A DNA stretch of 21,455 bases from a virus, in the IMG/VR virus record IMGVR_UViG_3300042112_000103, positions 1 through 21,455 of that record, one strand, 5' to 3'. Within the stretch, counting starts at the first letter, position 1. Each line of letters opens with the position of its first letter. The position numbers were made by a program, and so were the translations under genes. Shown in pieces: positions 4,695 to 12,811 of the stretch. The notes beneath the pieces are model-generated. The model worked only from the letters and a program-made list of their open reading frames with translations. It made no database searches and was not told where the DNA came from.

Positions 4695-6505
4695 ATACAA
4701 TCGAACGGGCGCGGGCATGGCTTGCCAACGTCCCAGGAGCGGTCTCCGGCCAGAACGGCCATTCCCAAACATTCACAGCAGCTACAGGTCTCGTTCACGG
4801 GTTTGAACTGACCGCTGGTGACGCGCTCGCGTTGCTATCGGAATGGAACCAGAAATGTAGCCCCAAATGGAGCGATGCGGAGCTTCGGCATAAGATCACC
4901 CAAGCCGAGAAAACACCGCACACGAACGCCAAGGGCTACCTAAGGAACACCCGTTCGACCGGCAATCCGGTCTCGATGACGGGCAAGTTCGTCGTTCGCA
5001 AGATCCTTGCATTACCGGAACAGACTTCCCGATTTTCAACCGAGGACTTCCTCAAAGCCTGTTTCGATCCAGAGGATACGGTCTGCATCTGCAACGAGAT
5101 CATCACGGATGACGAAGGCCGATCTAGGCCCGCTTCCAAGGGGACATACCTCAAGAGGGACGAATGGATCAAATCGCACTTCACCGCGCCCATATCGCCA
5201 ATGTGGACCGGCAAAGAGGCCCGTGGTGCGTATGTACGGATCAATCCATGCAGCGACCAGACCGGAACCGATTCTGGCGTCTCAACCTTCCGCCATGTCC
5301 TGGTCGAGATGGATGAGAAGTCGAAGGATGAACAATGGACGATCCTGAAGGAGTCGAACCTGCCGTTCTCGGTCATCATCGATTCAGGCGGAAAAAGTCT
5401 GCACGGTTGGGTCCGAGTGGATGCTGCCAACCGCGACGAATGGGAGCAGCGAAGGAATGTGGTGTATCAACACCTCGATCACCTTGGGGTTGATCCTAAG
5501 AACAAGAATGCCAGTCGCTTTAGCCGGTTGCCCGGAGTGATGCGGAACGGTGTCGAGCAGAAGCTCTTGGCCCTGAATCAGGGTGCGCCGTGTTGGGACG
5601 ATTTCATCGATCACTTGGAGTCGGCCAATCTGCCGAGCAAGTTCGATCTCGTTGACATCATCACCTACGACAAGGAGAACGATCCTGACAACCTGATCGG
5701 TGACCGCTGGTTGCGCCGTGGAACCAGCCTTCTCTTTGTGGGACAAAGTGGATGCGGCAAATCGTCCTTGGTGATGTCGCAAGCGATCCATTGGTCGCAT
5801 GGATTGTCATGGTTCGGGATAGCCCCGATCAGACCGCTGAAGGTGATGGTGATCCAAGCGGAGAACGACATCGCGGATATGCACGATTCGCTGATCGGTG
5901 CGGCGAAGGGGGTGTTCTCGGATTACTGGGAATCGAAGATCCGAGAATCTGGAATTGAGTTCTACCGCGAGACGGTTCGGGTCGGGATCGATTTCACGAC
6001 GATGCTTCGGAAGATGGTCAAGAAATCGAAGCCTGACATCGTGTACATCGATCCGCTGCTTTCGTACATCGGCGGTAACCCTGCGGACATCGAGGTATGC
6101 TCGCAATTTACTCGGCAACAGCTTCAGCCTTTGATGATCGAGACGGGTGTGATCATCGTGCTTGTGCATCACTTCCCGAAGCCGAAGGGGAAGGATGAGA
6201 AACCTGAGAGCGTGGCAGAGATGGCCTACTCAGGATTTGGATCGAGCGACCTTACGAACTGGGCGCGAGAGGTGATGGTGCTGCGTGAAGTGGGCTACAA
6301 TATGCCGAGGAAGTTCCTGCTTGGGTTGGCCAAGAGATCGATGCGGAGCGGATTACAGGATCGTGAAGGAAAGAAGACAGGCGGGATCACTATCCAGCAT
6401 TCGTTGAAGAACATATGCTGGGAGTATGCGCCACCGGAGGTCTTCACGGTGGACAAGGAGCAGAAGCGGAAGAAGGCGAATGGCTACCGCAAGAAATTCG
6501 GCTGA
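4691..6505 (+). CDS. Primase-helicase: AEP-like primase fused to RepA-type hexameric ATPase
   Basis: The 604-residue product has three parts. Residues about 5-87 form a helical domain common at the N-terminus of phage primases (ALALLSEWNQKCSPKWSDAE, then HKI). Residues about 190-320 resemble an archaeo-eukaryotic primase core: VEMDEK (Glu206, Asp208, acidic metal pair), DSGGKSLHGWVRV (231-243, with His238) and ASRFSRLPG (274-282). The C-terminal part is a RecA/RepA-like ATPase: Walker A VGQSGCGKSS (350-359), Walker B DIVYIDPLLSYIGG (Asp454), and VLVHHFPKPKG as a sensor region. It should prime and unwind DNA at the fork. The acidic pair reads ExD rather than the usual DxD, so primase activity needs testing. 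It follows an ATGA overlap and ends against the convergent tail block. Confidence 0.82.
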   Translation: MNTIERARAWLANVPGAVSGQNGHSQTFTAATGLVHGFELTAGDALALLSEWNQKCSPKWSDAELRHKITQAEKTPHTNAKGYLRNTRSTGNPVSMTGKFVVRKILALPEQTSRFSTEDFLKACFDPEDTVCICNEIITDDEGRSRPASKGTYLKRDEWIKSHFTAPISPMWTGKEARGAYVRINPCSDQTGTDSGVSTFRHVLVEMDEKSKDEQWTILKESNLPFSVIIDSGGKSLHGWVRVDAANRDEWEQRRNVVYQHLDHLGVDPKNKNASRFSRLPGVMRNGVEQKLLALNQGAPCWDDFIDHLESANLPSKFDLVDIITYDKENDPDNLIGDRWLRRGTSLLFVGQSGCGKSSLVMSQAIHWSHGLSWFGIAPIRPLKVMVIQAENDIADMHDSLIGAAKGVFSDYWESKIRESGIEFYRETVRVGIDFTTMLRKMVKKSKPDIVYIDPLLSYIGGNPADIEVCSQFTRQQLQPLMIETGVIIVLVHHFPKPKGKDEKPESVAEMAYSGFGSSDLTNWAREVMVLREVGYNMPRKFLLGLAKRSMRSGLQDREGKKTGGITIQHSLKNICWEYAPPEVFTVDKEQKRKKANGYRKKFG

Positions 6506-6691
6506 TCAGGCGTTAGCCTCGCGCAGCGCACGGCGACGGCCTTTGGCGGCGAGAGACTGGAACTTGGCCTTGCCGAGCTTCTTACGTCCAATGTAAGCCG
6601 CCAAAGCACCTGGATCTTTCACACCCTTTTTCTCAAGCTGACCAACGAGTTTCTCGTAACGTCCGCCACCACCAAGTTTCATCTTGTCCAT
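6506..6691 (-). CDS. Small basic phage protein, 61 aa
   Basis: The product is very basic, starting MDKMKLGGGG, with a central motif VKDPGALAAYIGRKKLGKAK and a tail KGRRRALREANA. From memory, closely similar short sequences (KGVKxPxALAAYIGRKKYGK) recur in many tailed phages and phage-like metagenomic contigs, but I know no proven function. It is last in the minus-strand tail block, four bases after the 103-residue gene. Its stop abuts the stop of the primase-helicase with no spacer. A start at the second Met (6682) is also possible. DNA or capsid-interior binding is a reasonable guess from charge only. Confidence 0.7.
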   Translation of the reverse strand: MDKMKLGGGGRYEKLVGQLEKKGVKDPGALAAYIGRKKLGKAKFQSLAAKGRRRALREANA

Positions 6692-6695
6692 AAAA

Positions 6696-7007
6696 TCAGA
6701 TTGGGTTTGAGGTTAGAACCGACAGAACAATCGCAAGACCCCACGCGGCGCATGACCAGAACTTAGCCGTCGTCTTGTCCTTCGCACTCGCGCAATTATG
6801 CCGCGCACGGAAGTTCTTACGACGCTCAGGATTGTCGCGTTTGATCTCCATATTGGGATCGCCGAATCGGACGATGACAACCTTGCCAGCCGGATTCTTG
6901 ACGTACACCGCGCTCTTCTTCCGCTCGCCCGGAGTGTAGAACGGCTTGTTGAGCGTCACCTTACGACCCTTGTAGGTATTACCTTTTTTGGAGAGTGAGG
7001 TTTTCAT
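6696..7007 (-). CDS. Conserved phage protein with FGDPNMEIKRDNPERRKNFR-type motif, 103 aa
   Basis: Residues about 43-86 read GKVVIVRFGDPNMEIKRD, NPERRKNFRARHNC, then KTTAKFWSCAAW. This block, including the paired Cys and the final SCxAW, is one I recognise as recurrent in phage proteins, alone or fused to scaffold or protease-like proteins; its function is not established to my knowledge. The N-terminus is basic, with a beta-like segment (YKGRKVTLNKPFYTPG). After the motif comes a short hydrophobic tail (GLAIVLSVL) that may be a partial membrane helix. The ATG overlaps the stop of the giant gene upstream by one base (TAATG), implying coupled translation. A late-expressed structural or morphogenesis role is inferred. 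Confidence 0.7.
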   Translation of the reverse strand: MKTSLSKKGNTYKGRKVTLNKPFYTPGERKKSAVYVKNPAGKVVIVRFGDPNMEIKRDNPERRKNFRARHNCASAKDKTTAKFWSCAAWGLAIVLSVLTSNPI

Positions 7008-10000
7008 TAGTCGCGGCGACGCATCTGACGCTGTGTTTCACGAAGCACCTGTTCCGATTCCTTACGGTCTTCCTCTCGCATCAAATACCTGTCGGTTTCA
7101 AGCGAAAGCAGCTTTGGCCACCTGCGATTGAAGTTGTCCATTTGAGCTTTTTCGAGCGCATCAATCGGAGTCGAAACAATGCGGAGATACTCTGGACTCC
7201 TCAACGATTTTCCAGCCGATGCGATACCACTAGCCGACAGAATATTAACGAGAGCGGTTCTTCCGTAGAAATTGGCACCAGAAACGGCAGCGACAGCGGA
7301 TGTGACAGCCGGTATGATCTTCCTGCTGAGCATCGAATCCAGCTTCGTAACCTGAGACAGTTGGTCCGCAATCTTGTTCAACTGATCAACTCCGGTCTTT
7401 CCAAAAGCAGAATTGATCAGTGGGTTGTATTTGTCGGCAATGAGGTTCCTCATCTTTTCGATGTCAACCTCACGCTTACCTGGAACCACGGACTCCTTGA
7501 GAATGTTTCCAACGATGAAGTTTTGAACATCGCCAAGAAGCTCCGGTCGGTTGTTCTTGATTACATCGAAAAATTGATCGGTGACATACCGCTGCTTCAG
7601 CTCTCCATGCGGAGAAGTAAGGAACCGAACAATGTCTTCTGGGCTGGCATCGCCATAAAGATTTCCGGTGTCGATTGATTTGCGAACCAACCTTTGAAAA
7701 TCAGTTCCTTGTTTTGCCTGTTCTTGAACGTACAGCTTCAAATCATCGGCAAACCTTCTGGCATCAGGGTTTGACATGATTGCCTTGAGCTGATCGTCAT
7801 CAAGATTGATCGGACGCTTGCTTTTGACCGCCTCTTTGATGGTTGATAATGCGTCAACCACCTGACGAGTTCTGTCGTCCATCTCTTTGAACTCAGGGCC
7901 AAGGTCAGGAGAAGGACGGTTAAGCCGATCGATTTCTTTCTGGTTTGCGGCGAGCTTTGTTTCAACCTCGTTGAGCAAACCGCGAGCAGCCTTATCACCA
8001 GCATCGATCCTCGACTGAAGCTCAGCCATCTTGTCGTCCAACTGGACACGCTGAGATTCGAGAGTCGCTTTACGATCAATCAACGAACGGTATTTTTCCG
8101 CGACGTTTTGAATTTCAGTAAGCTGCGGGAAAAACTCGTTGGCAACTTCCTTTGAAAGTCCAGTTCCTTTCGCGGCTCTCGCCTCAGCAATGAGAGACAA
8201 AAACTGGTCGGGAGTTTGGCCGGTCTTCCTCAACTTGTTGTAAACAAAATCAGAAAGAACAGGTTTGAAGACGCCCTCCCATTCGTTTCCTGCGAGACGC
8301 TTGATCAGCTCAAGCGCGGTTCCACCGCTAGGTCCGATAAGGTTGACAATAGATTCAGGTCCGCCACCTGCCTCTCCGGTTTCTCTCAAGAACCGATTGA
8401 TGTACGCCCCTTTGAACCTAGTAATTCCTTCGCGGTAAGACTGATTCTGGGCTTTCAGAGCGTCTCGAAGAGCAGGGTTTTGATCGAGTCCTTCCTGAAT
8501 CTTTCGCTCGATATCTTCCAGCTCTTGAAACTTCTCAAACTTGGCCTGTTGAACAGGTTTTGTGAAATCAATCTGATCAAGAATTTCTGTGCGTTTTTTG
8601 CGAAGATCCTGAACTGTAAAGCTCTCTACAATTTCGTTTCCCTGTTCATCAACGCGACCAGTTGGAACCTGAACTGTAATTGCCTCAAGCTCAGGAGACA
8701 GCTTTCCATATCCTTCATTTTGAACCTTTTTGAAGTCCTTAAGGAGGCGATTGCCCTGTTCACCAACAAACGTGCCAGCCTCCTTTTGTGATATCGCTCT
8801 TCCCATTCCGAACGATGGGTCGAACCCATCCTCGATGTCTTTGATCTGCCTAGCTTTTTCTGCCATCTCGCTTTCGATTCTAGCCCGCTCCACCTGATCA
8901 GTGGCAGGAAGTGCGTTCCTCTGGTTTGAAAGATCGACAATCTCTTTTTTGAGATACTCAGATTCAAGCTGTAAGTCTCCCTCGGCCCTTCGTGCGGCAG
9001 CAATAAGCTCTGCGTTTCTCTCAGCAAACGCGAGGTCCACCTTGCCTTTGGCAGACTTCATCATGTCCTCTGCGTCATAAACGATTTTGCTGACAAGAGC
9101 AGGGTCAACCGACTTGATGTCTGCAACTCGTTGAAGTTCGCCAACCACTTCTTGAATCAAGGCGTCGCCGGACAATCCTCGACGAGTTCCAGAAGCCAAA
9201 GAATCTTGAAGGAACCGTTGAACATTCGATGTCCAGTTTCTGATGTCCTCCGGCCTTTTTCCCATCTTGTCAGGGGAATACAAAGCATTGGCCAACTCTT
9301 CGGCCATCGCAGGATTGATTCCGCCACCAGGTCCAAGCTCTCTTTGAACTTGCTGCGCCCGTTCTTGCAAAAGCTGCTGGGCGTAGGGCCGATTCAATTC
9401 AGCCCAGAATTCCCTTTGAGTCGGCCAACCGCCACGCGATGCAGCGGCGATTCCTCTGGAAATTCCAGAAAATGTGGGCATCAAAGCACCACCGAAAAGC
9501 ATCTGTTTGAACGAGTCTTGAGCAAAGTCTTTGTCTCCAGCAGATGAAACCATGCCTTGCGCCAATCCGGTTGCACCACCGACAGTGGTTTCTTTCGCAA
9601 TCTGTGCGAGGCGAGAAGACTGCTGGCCAACTCCAGTTTCAGCTTTGAGCAGATTTTTCAAAACGCTTGAACCAGGACGGCTGGTTTCAAAGACGTCTTT
9701 CATCGGAGTTTTAAGCCCAAGCGTTGGAACCGCAGAAGCCACAACTTCTTTGACCTCAAACTCATCTGGAGAAATAAACTGCCGTGCAAGTTCAACGGCA
9801 GCACCTCCGATTATTTCACCACCAAGAGTTTGACCACCAGGAAGTCTTGAAACAGCTATTCCAGCGGGAATTGAAAGGACGTTTGACGCAATTCTGCGAC
9901 CTTGTTTTACACGATAATCTACAAACAGTTTTTGTTCGTCAGGCGTCAGATCAATTGGAACTTCTGGATTGAAATTGGTTTCTTCTAGTTTTTGAAACTT

Positions 10001-10345
10001 TTCTGCGCTTGGTCTACCAAGGTAAAGATCTGCCTGTTGAACAAGAAGGCTTTTGGGCCTGAAAGTTCCAGGTTGGTATTGTTCTTTTGATGGTTGAGCT
10101 ATCGATGCAGATGGCAAAGCGGAAACTAGTCCTGCTTCTTCACGTTGCCGCATCTTCCCAATAGTAGCGGATTCGCTAACAGCTTTTTGAAGTTCGTTTG
10201 TAGATCCAACTGGAACTGGTTGCTGGACAGTGGGTGGTGTTGCAGCCTGAGTTTCATCAACAATTTCAAACGGCTGATCAGGGTCGAATCCAGCAGGTTC
10301 AGCCTGATCAACGATTTCAAACGGCTCGTCAGGATTGAATGGCAT
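7007..10345 (-). CDS. Very large internal virion / DNA ejection protein (T7 gp16-like position)
   Basis: The 1112-residue product begins with two copies of FxPDxPFEIVD. Residues about 150-195 contain a long small-residue hydrophobic stretch (VLSIPAGIAVSRLPGG and on). Two Lys/Glu/Gln-rich coiled-coil regions lie near 435-505 and 750-820. Near residue 1010-1050 there is another Ala/Gly/Ser-rich hydrophobic segment (IIPAVTSAVAAVSG), followed by a very basic end (RETQRQMRRRD). I see no transglycosylase catalytic signature, although one could be missed by eye. In short-tailed phages the largest late protein after two smaller internal proteins forms the ejection channel across the cell envelope; size, position, coiled coils and hydrophobic patches fit that. 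A tape-measure-like protein is the main alternative. Hand-counted lines in this gene range from about 40 to 50% GC, below the neighbouring tail genes. Confidence 0.65.
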   Translation of the reverse strand: MPFNPDEPFEIVDQAEPAGFDPDQPFEIVDETQAATPPTVQQPVPVGSTNELQKAVSESATIGKMRQREEAGLVSALPSASIAQPSKEQYQPGTFRPKSLLVQQADLYLGRPSAEKFQKLEETNFNPEVPIDLTPDEQKLFVDYRVKQGRRIASNVLSIPAGIAVSRLPGGQTLGGEIIGGAAVELARQFISPDEFEVKEVVASAVPTLGLKTPMKDVFETSRPGSSVLKNLLKAETGVGQQSSRLAQIAKETTVGGATGLAQGMVSSAGDKDFAQDSFKQMLFGGALMPTFSGISRGIAAASRGGWPTQREFWAELNRPYAQQLLQERAQQVQRELGPGGGINPAMAEELANALYSPDKMGKRPEDIRNWTSNVQRFLQDSLASGTRRGLSGDALIQEVVGELQRVADIKSVDPALVSKIVYDAEDMMKSAKGKVDLAFAERNAELIAAARRAEGDLQLESEYLKKEIVDLSNQRNALPATDQVERARIESEMAEKARQIKDIEDGFDPSFGMGRAISQKEAGTFVGEQGNRLLKDFKKVQNEGYGKLSPELEAITVQVPTGRVDEQGNEIVESFTVQDLRKKRTEILDQIDFTKPVQQAKFEKFQELEDIERKIQEGLDQNPALRDALKAQNQSYREGITRFKGAYINRFLRETGEAGGGPESIVNLIGPSGGTALELIKRLAGNEWEGVFKPVLSDFVYNKLRKTGQTPDQFLSLIAEARAAKGTGLSKEVANEFFPQLTEIQNVAEKYRSLIDRKATLESQRVQLDDKMAELQSRIDAGDKAARGLLNEVETKLAANQKEIDRLNRPSPDLGPEFKEMDDRTRQVVDALSTIKEAVKSKRPINLDDDQLKAIMSNPDARRFADDLKLYVQEQAKQGTDFQRLVRKSIDTGNLYGDASPEDIVRFLTSPHGELKQRYVTDQFFDVIKNNRPELLGDVQNFIVGNILKESVVPGKREVDIEKMRNLIADKYNPLINSAFGKTGVDQLNKIADQLSQVTKLDSMLSRKIIPAVTSAVAAVSGANFYGRTALVNILSASGIASAGKSLRSPEYLRIVSTPIDALEKAQMDNFNRRWPKLLSLETDRYLMREEDRKESEQVLRETQRQMRRRD
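10256..10339 (-). repeat. Tandem FxPDxPFEIVD repeat at the N-terminus of the large ejection protein
   Basis: Residues 3-13 (FNPDEPFEIVD) and 20-30 (FDPDQPFEIVD) are copies spaced 17 codons, or 51 bases. The DNA copies are also similar (TTTGAAATCGTTGAT against TTTGAAATTGTTGAT on the minus strand). Short acidic FDPxxPFE motifs are common at the N-termini of large phage internal proteins and may be a docking or packaging signal; that role is inference. Confidence 0.8.
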
Positions 10346-10346
10346 A

Positions 10347-11918
10347 TTATTGAGTCACTTCCTTCCAATCGTTGATGGTTTCATCCCAGATATATTCTTT
10401 TCCGCCTTGACGAACTCGCTTGGATTTTGGCGTCAATCCAGCAGGAGCATTTGTCGTCGTAACTCCAGAAGTCAATGTTGGTGCATTGGTCGTTTGGGTG
10501 ACGGATGAAACGGGAGCATTCGTGGGGGCAACTTGTGGTTGTACCGCTGTCCTGCCAACTGGAGTGGTTTGTCCTCGAGTTGTTCCAGCGGGCAAGTTCA
10601 TTCCATAACGAGAGTAAATGTCGTTTACGCGACTTGAAGATTCCTTTGCGCGTGTTTCAAGTTCCCCCTGCTTCAATAAAAGTTTTTCAGCAAAACTCTC
10701 CAAATCTGGCCCGATCAGGTTTCCACCCTGAAAGGCTCGCTTCAGATTGAAAAGATCCAGCTCACCAAGCAGACGTTTTGATTCTTCGACACCAACAGCA
10801 TCTCGTCCTTCCGCGCTGTTTAAAACCTTTGCAATAGCATTTGCGGAATTCAGTTTGACGTAATCTTCAATGCCTGGGTCTTGAAGAATCCCAATCTCGT
10901 ATCCAATGGCATCTGCAATGGTCTGCTTGTTTGCAATGTCGTCAGCGTATTTTTTGACAAGGCGATCATCAACTGCATTGAGCTTAATTTCAGAGGCTTT
11001 TGTCGGCTGAAGAACCTTTTGGCGATAGATATCGATCCGTTCTTTTGCCTGATCGATTCTAGCCTGTCCTTGAGCCAATCGAATGCGTTGAATTTGGTCG
11101 TAAATATCCAGCTTGCGACTCTTTAATTGTTGCTCTTCAGCAGCAGTTTTTTCTTTAATATCAAGTTCCCGGCCTTTGAGTTTTCTTTCCTCTTCACCAG
11201 ACAGCCTCTTTACATCAAGCTCTTCACGGTCAAGTTGAAGCCTTGCGTCATTAAAAGACTTTTGAACTTCTAGCCGCGCTCGATCAATTTCCGATTTTGA
11301 AGCTCCTTCTGAAATGAGTCTTTGAAGGTTGTTTTTTGCAACTTCAAGATTTCCAAGCAAGCTAGACGTTTGAGCTTGGGTCTTGGCTTGCTCTGACTTC
11401 TTAAAGTCGAATGCTCGCTGATTCAACAAGTCAACATTGATACCAAGAGATCCATCTGGATTCTTTGTGATGGCTCCAAATCTGATGGCTTCGTTGAGTG
11501 TTGATGCTGCAATTTTGTCCGCTTCAGCTTCTGCCCTAGATTGCGCTTTCAGCAAAGCGGCCCTAGCGGAATATTTCTCAAGATTGTTAAGCATCCGATC
11601 AGCTTCAGTGCGGAACTGACGGGATTTGAAAGCGGGAACAACAGGAAACTTTGCGTCAGGTTTGGGGTTAGTCAGATAATCTGAAACATCTTTACCAAGC
11701 TGGCTAAACGCTTTGAATTCGTTTGCTTGAGCTTCCGACTCTTCCAAAGCATCAGACAACGCTTTGGATTGAATTTGGTTCTGAAGATCATACTGCCGCT
11801 GCCGCATGACCTGATCAGCCGCCTGAAGCTGGAACTGTTCCATGAGACGCTGCTGAGTCTGAGCGCGGTCGAACAGACTCGCGCCTAGCTGAAACGCTTG
11901 AAGAGATTGGTCGGCCAT
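10347..11918 (-). CDS. Coiled-coil internal virion protein (T7 gp15-like position)
   Basis: The 523-residue product is almost entirely helical, Gln/Glu/Lys/Ala-rich, with long heptad-like stretches (for example residues about 195-300, with EELDVKRLSGEEERKLKGRE). The final 110 residues are low complexity, with three TNAP units (encoded near 10440-10535) between Thr/Val/Pro-rich spacers. It ends in a compact module, KEYIWDETINDWKEV. No enzymatic motif is visible. Placed between the short Gly/Ala-rich protein and the 1112-residue protein, it fits the middle internal/ejection protein of podoviruses; other coiled-coil tail components are possible. One base separates its stop from the start of the 1112-residue gene, and three bases separate its start from the gene upstream. 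Confidence 0.6.
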   Translation of the reverse strand: MADQSLQAFQLGASLFDRAQTQQRLMEQFQLQAADQVMRQRQYDLQNQIQSKALSDALEESEAQANEFKAFSQLGKDVSDYLTNPKPDAKFPVVPAFKSRQFRTEADRMLNNLEKYSARAALLKAQSRAEAEADKIAASTLNEAIRFGAITKNPDGSLGINVDLLNQRAFDFKKSEQAKTQAQTSSLLGNLEVAKNNLQRLISEGASKSEIDRARLEVQKSFNDARLQLDREELDVKRLSGEEERKLKGRELDIKEKTAAEEQQLKSRKLDIYDQIQRIRLAQGQARIDQAKERIDIYRQKVLQPTKASEIKLNAVDDRLVKKYADDIANKQTIADAIGYEIGILQDPGIEDYVKLNSANAIAKVLNSAEGRDAVGVEESKRLLGELDLFNLKRAFQGGNLIGPDLESFAEKLLLKQGELETRAKESSSRVNDIYSRYGMNLPAGTTRGQTTPVGRTAVQPQVAPTNAPVSSVTQTTNAPTLTSGVTTTNAPAGLTPKSKRVRQGGKEYIWDETINDWKEVTQ

Positions 11919-11921
11919 AAA

Positions 11922-12800
11922 TCAGCGGATTCCTGGGTAGTAAGAAGACGGAGGAACAGCGTAAACGCTAGCCGGTGACATCGGATTCGGATAAGCGGTT
12001 TCTCCGGTGCTGTAATCGACAGTCGTGCTGCTGACGCTCGGCATACCTCCGGGTGTAGTACCGTAAGCCGCAGGACTGTTGGCCAGCATGGCGTTGTACA
12101 AACCGTACTGCATCAGCGCACCGCCAGCGATGTTTCCGACATTTGTAAATGCACTCTGCGCCGCCTGCTGCATCGGCGACGGAGCAGCGGCAACTTGAGC
12201 GGCAGTCACATCGCGACCGTACTGACGAGCTTGCTGCTCTTGAATCGCGCCTATCCGCTGAGCAGGGGTGATGAACATACTGCTCACCGAGAACGGTTGA
12301 ACCATTCCAAAAGTCCGTTGCTGCTGGATGAAGTTCTGAGCTTGAGCAAGACCTTGATTCTGCAACTGCATCGAGGTCAGACCAAGATCGCGAGCAGTCA
12401 AAGCTCGTCCAGCACCAGTACCAGCATAACCACCCATCAAAGCTCGACCGGCAGCGGACCGTTGAACCTGAGCAGAAACCTCTGGCGAAATCTCACCGGC
12501 CAAGGCGGCACCGATGTTCTTGCTGGCTTGCTGAACCAACTGATCGTAACCGGGGATCGCCCTGCGAAGCTGCGCCTCAAGCTGAGTCTGTTCAGCCTGA
12601 GTGGTTCGCTGAGCAAGTTGAGTAGCAGGTTCAAGTGCCTCGATGTTTTGGCGAATCGCCTGTTGCTGTTCGCGAGCAAAATCAATCGGCTTCAACTCGG
12701 GAATCTTCGGCTTCTTTCCGCCGAACAAACCACCGAGCAGACTTCCACCAGCCGAAATGGCTGCGCTTCCCAAAAGTGCTGCACCTAATCCGATTGGCAT
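11922..12800 (-). CDS. Small internal virion protein (T7 gp14-like)
   Basis: The 292-residue product begins with a Gly/Ala-rich hydrophobic segment (GLGAALLGSAAISAGGSLLG, residues 4-23), followed by GGLFGGKKPK. The middle is Gln/Ala-rich and helical, with a glycine-rich turn (GRALMGGYAGTGAGRAL). The C-terminus is Pro/Ser/Tyr-rich (PPSSYYPGIR). T7 gp14-type proteins, which leave the capsid first and form a pore in the outer membrane, share this hydrophobic glycine-rich start, size and genomic place. An AAAGGA site lies five bases before the ATG, so the start is well supported. It follows the gp11-like gene with a short gap. Confidence 0.65.
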   Translation of the reverse strand: MPIGLGAALLGSAAISAGGSLLGGLFGGKKPKIPELKPIDFAREQQQAIRQNIEALEPATQLAQRTTQAEQTQLEAQLRRAIPGYDQLVQQASKNIGAALAGEISPEVSAQVQRSAAGRALMGGYAGTGAGRALTARDLGLTSMQLQNQGLAQAQNFIQQQRTFGMVQPFSVSSMFITPAQRIGAIQEQQARQYGRDVTAAQVAAAPSPMQQAAQSAFTNVGNIAGGALMQYGLYNAMLANSPAAYGTTPGGMPSVSSTTVDYSTGETAYPNPMSPASVYAVPPSSYYPGIR

Positions 12801-12805
12801 AAATA

Positions 12806-12811
12806 TCCTTT
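12806..12811 (-). promoter_or_regulatory. Ribosome binding site for the gp14-like gene
   Basis: AAAGGA on the minus strand lies five bases before the ATG at 12800 and overlaps the stop of the preceding gene. It confirms the start at 12800. Confidence 0.75.

Noticed and set aside
6995-7678. A 227-residue plus-strand frame opposite the large ejection protein
   Set aside because: It has no ribosome site and no family resemblance, and lies opposite a continuous 1112-residue frame.
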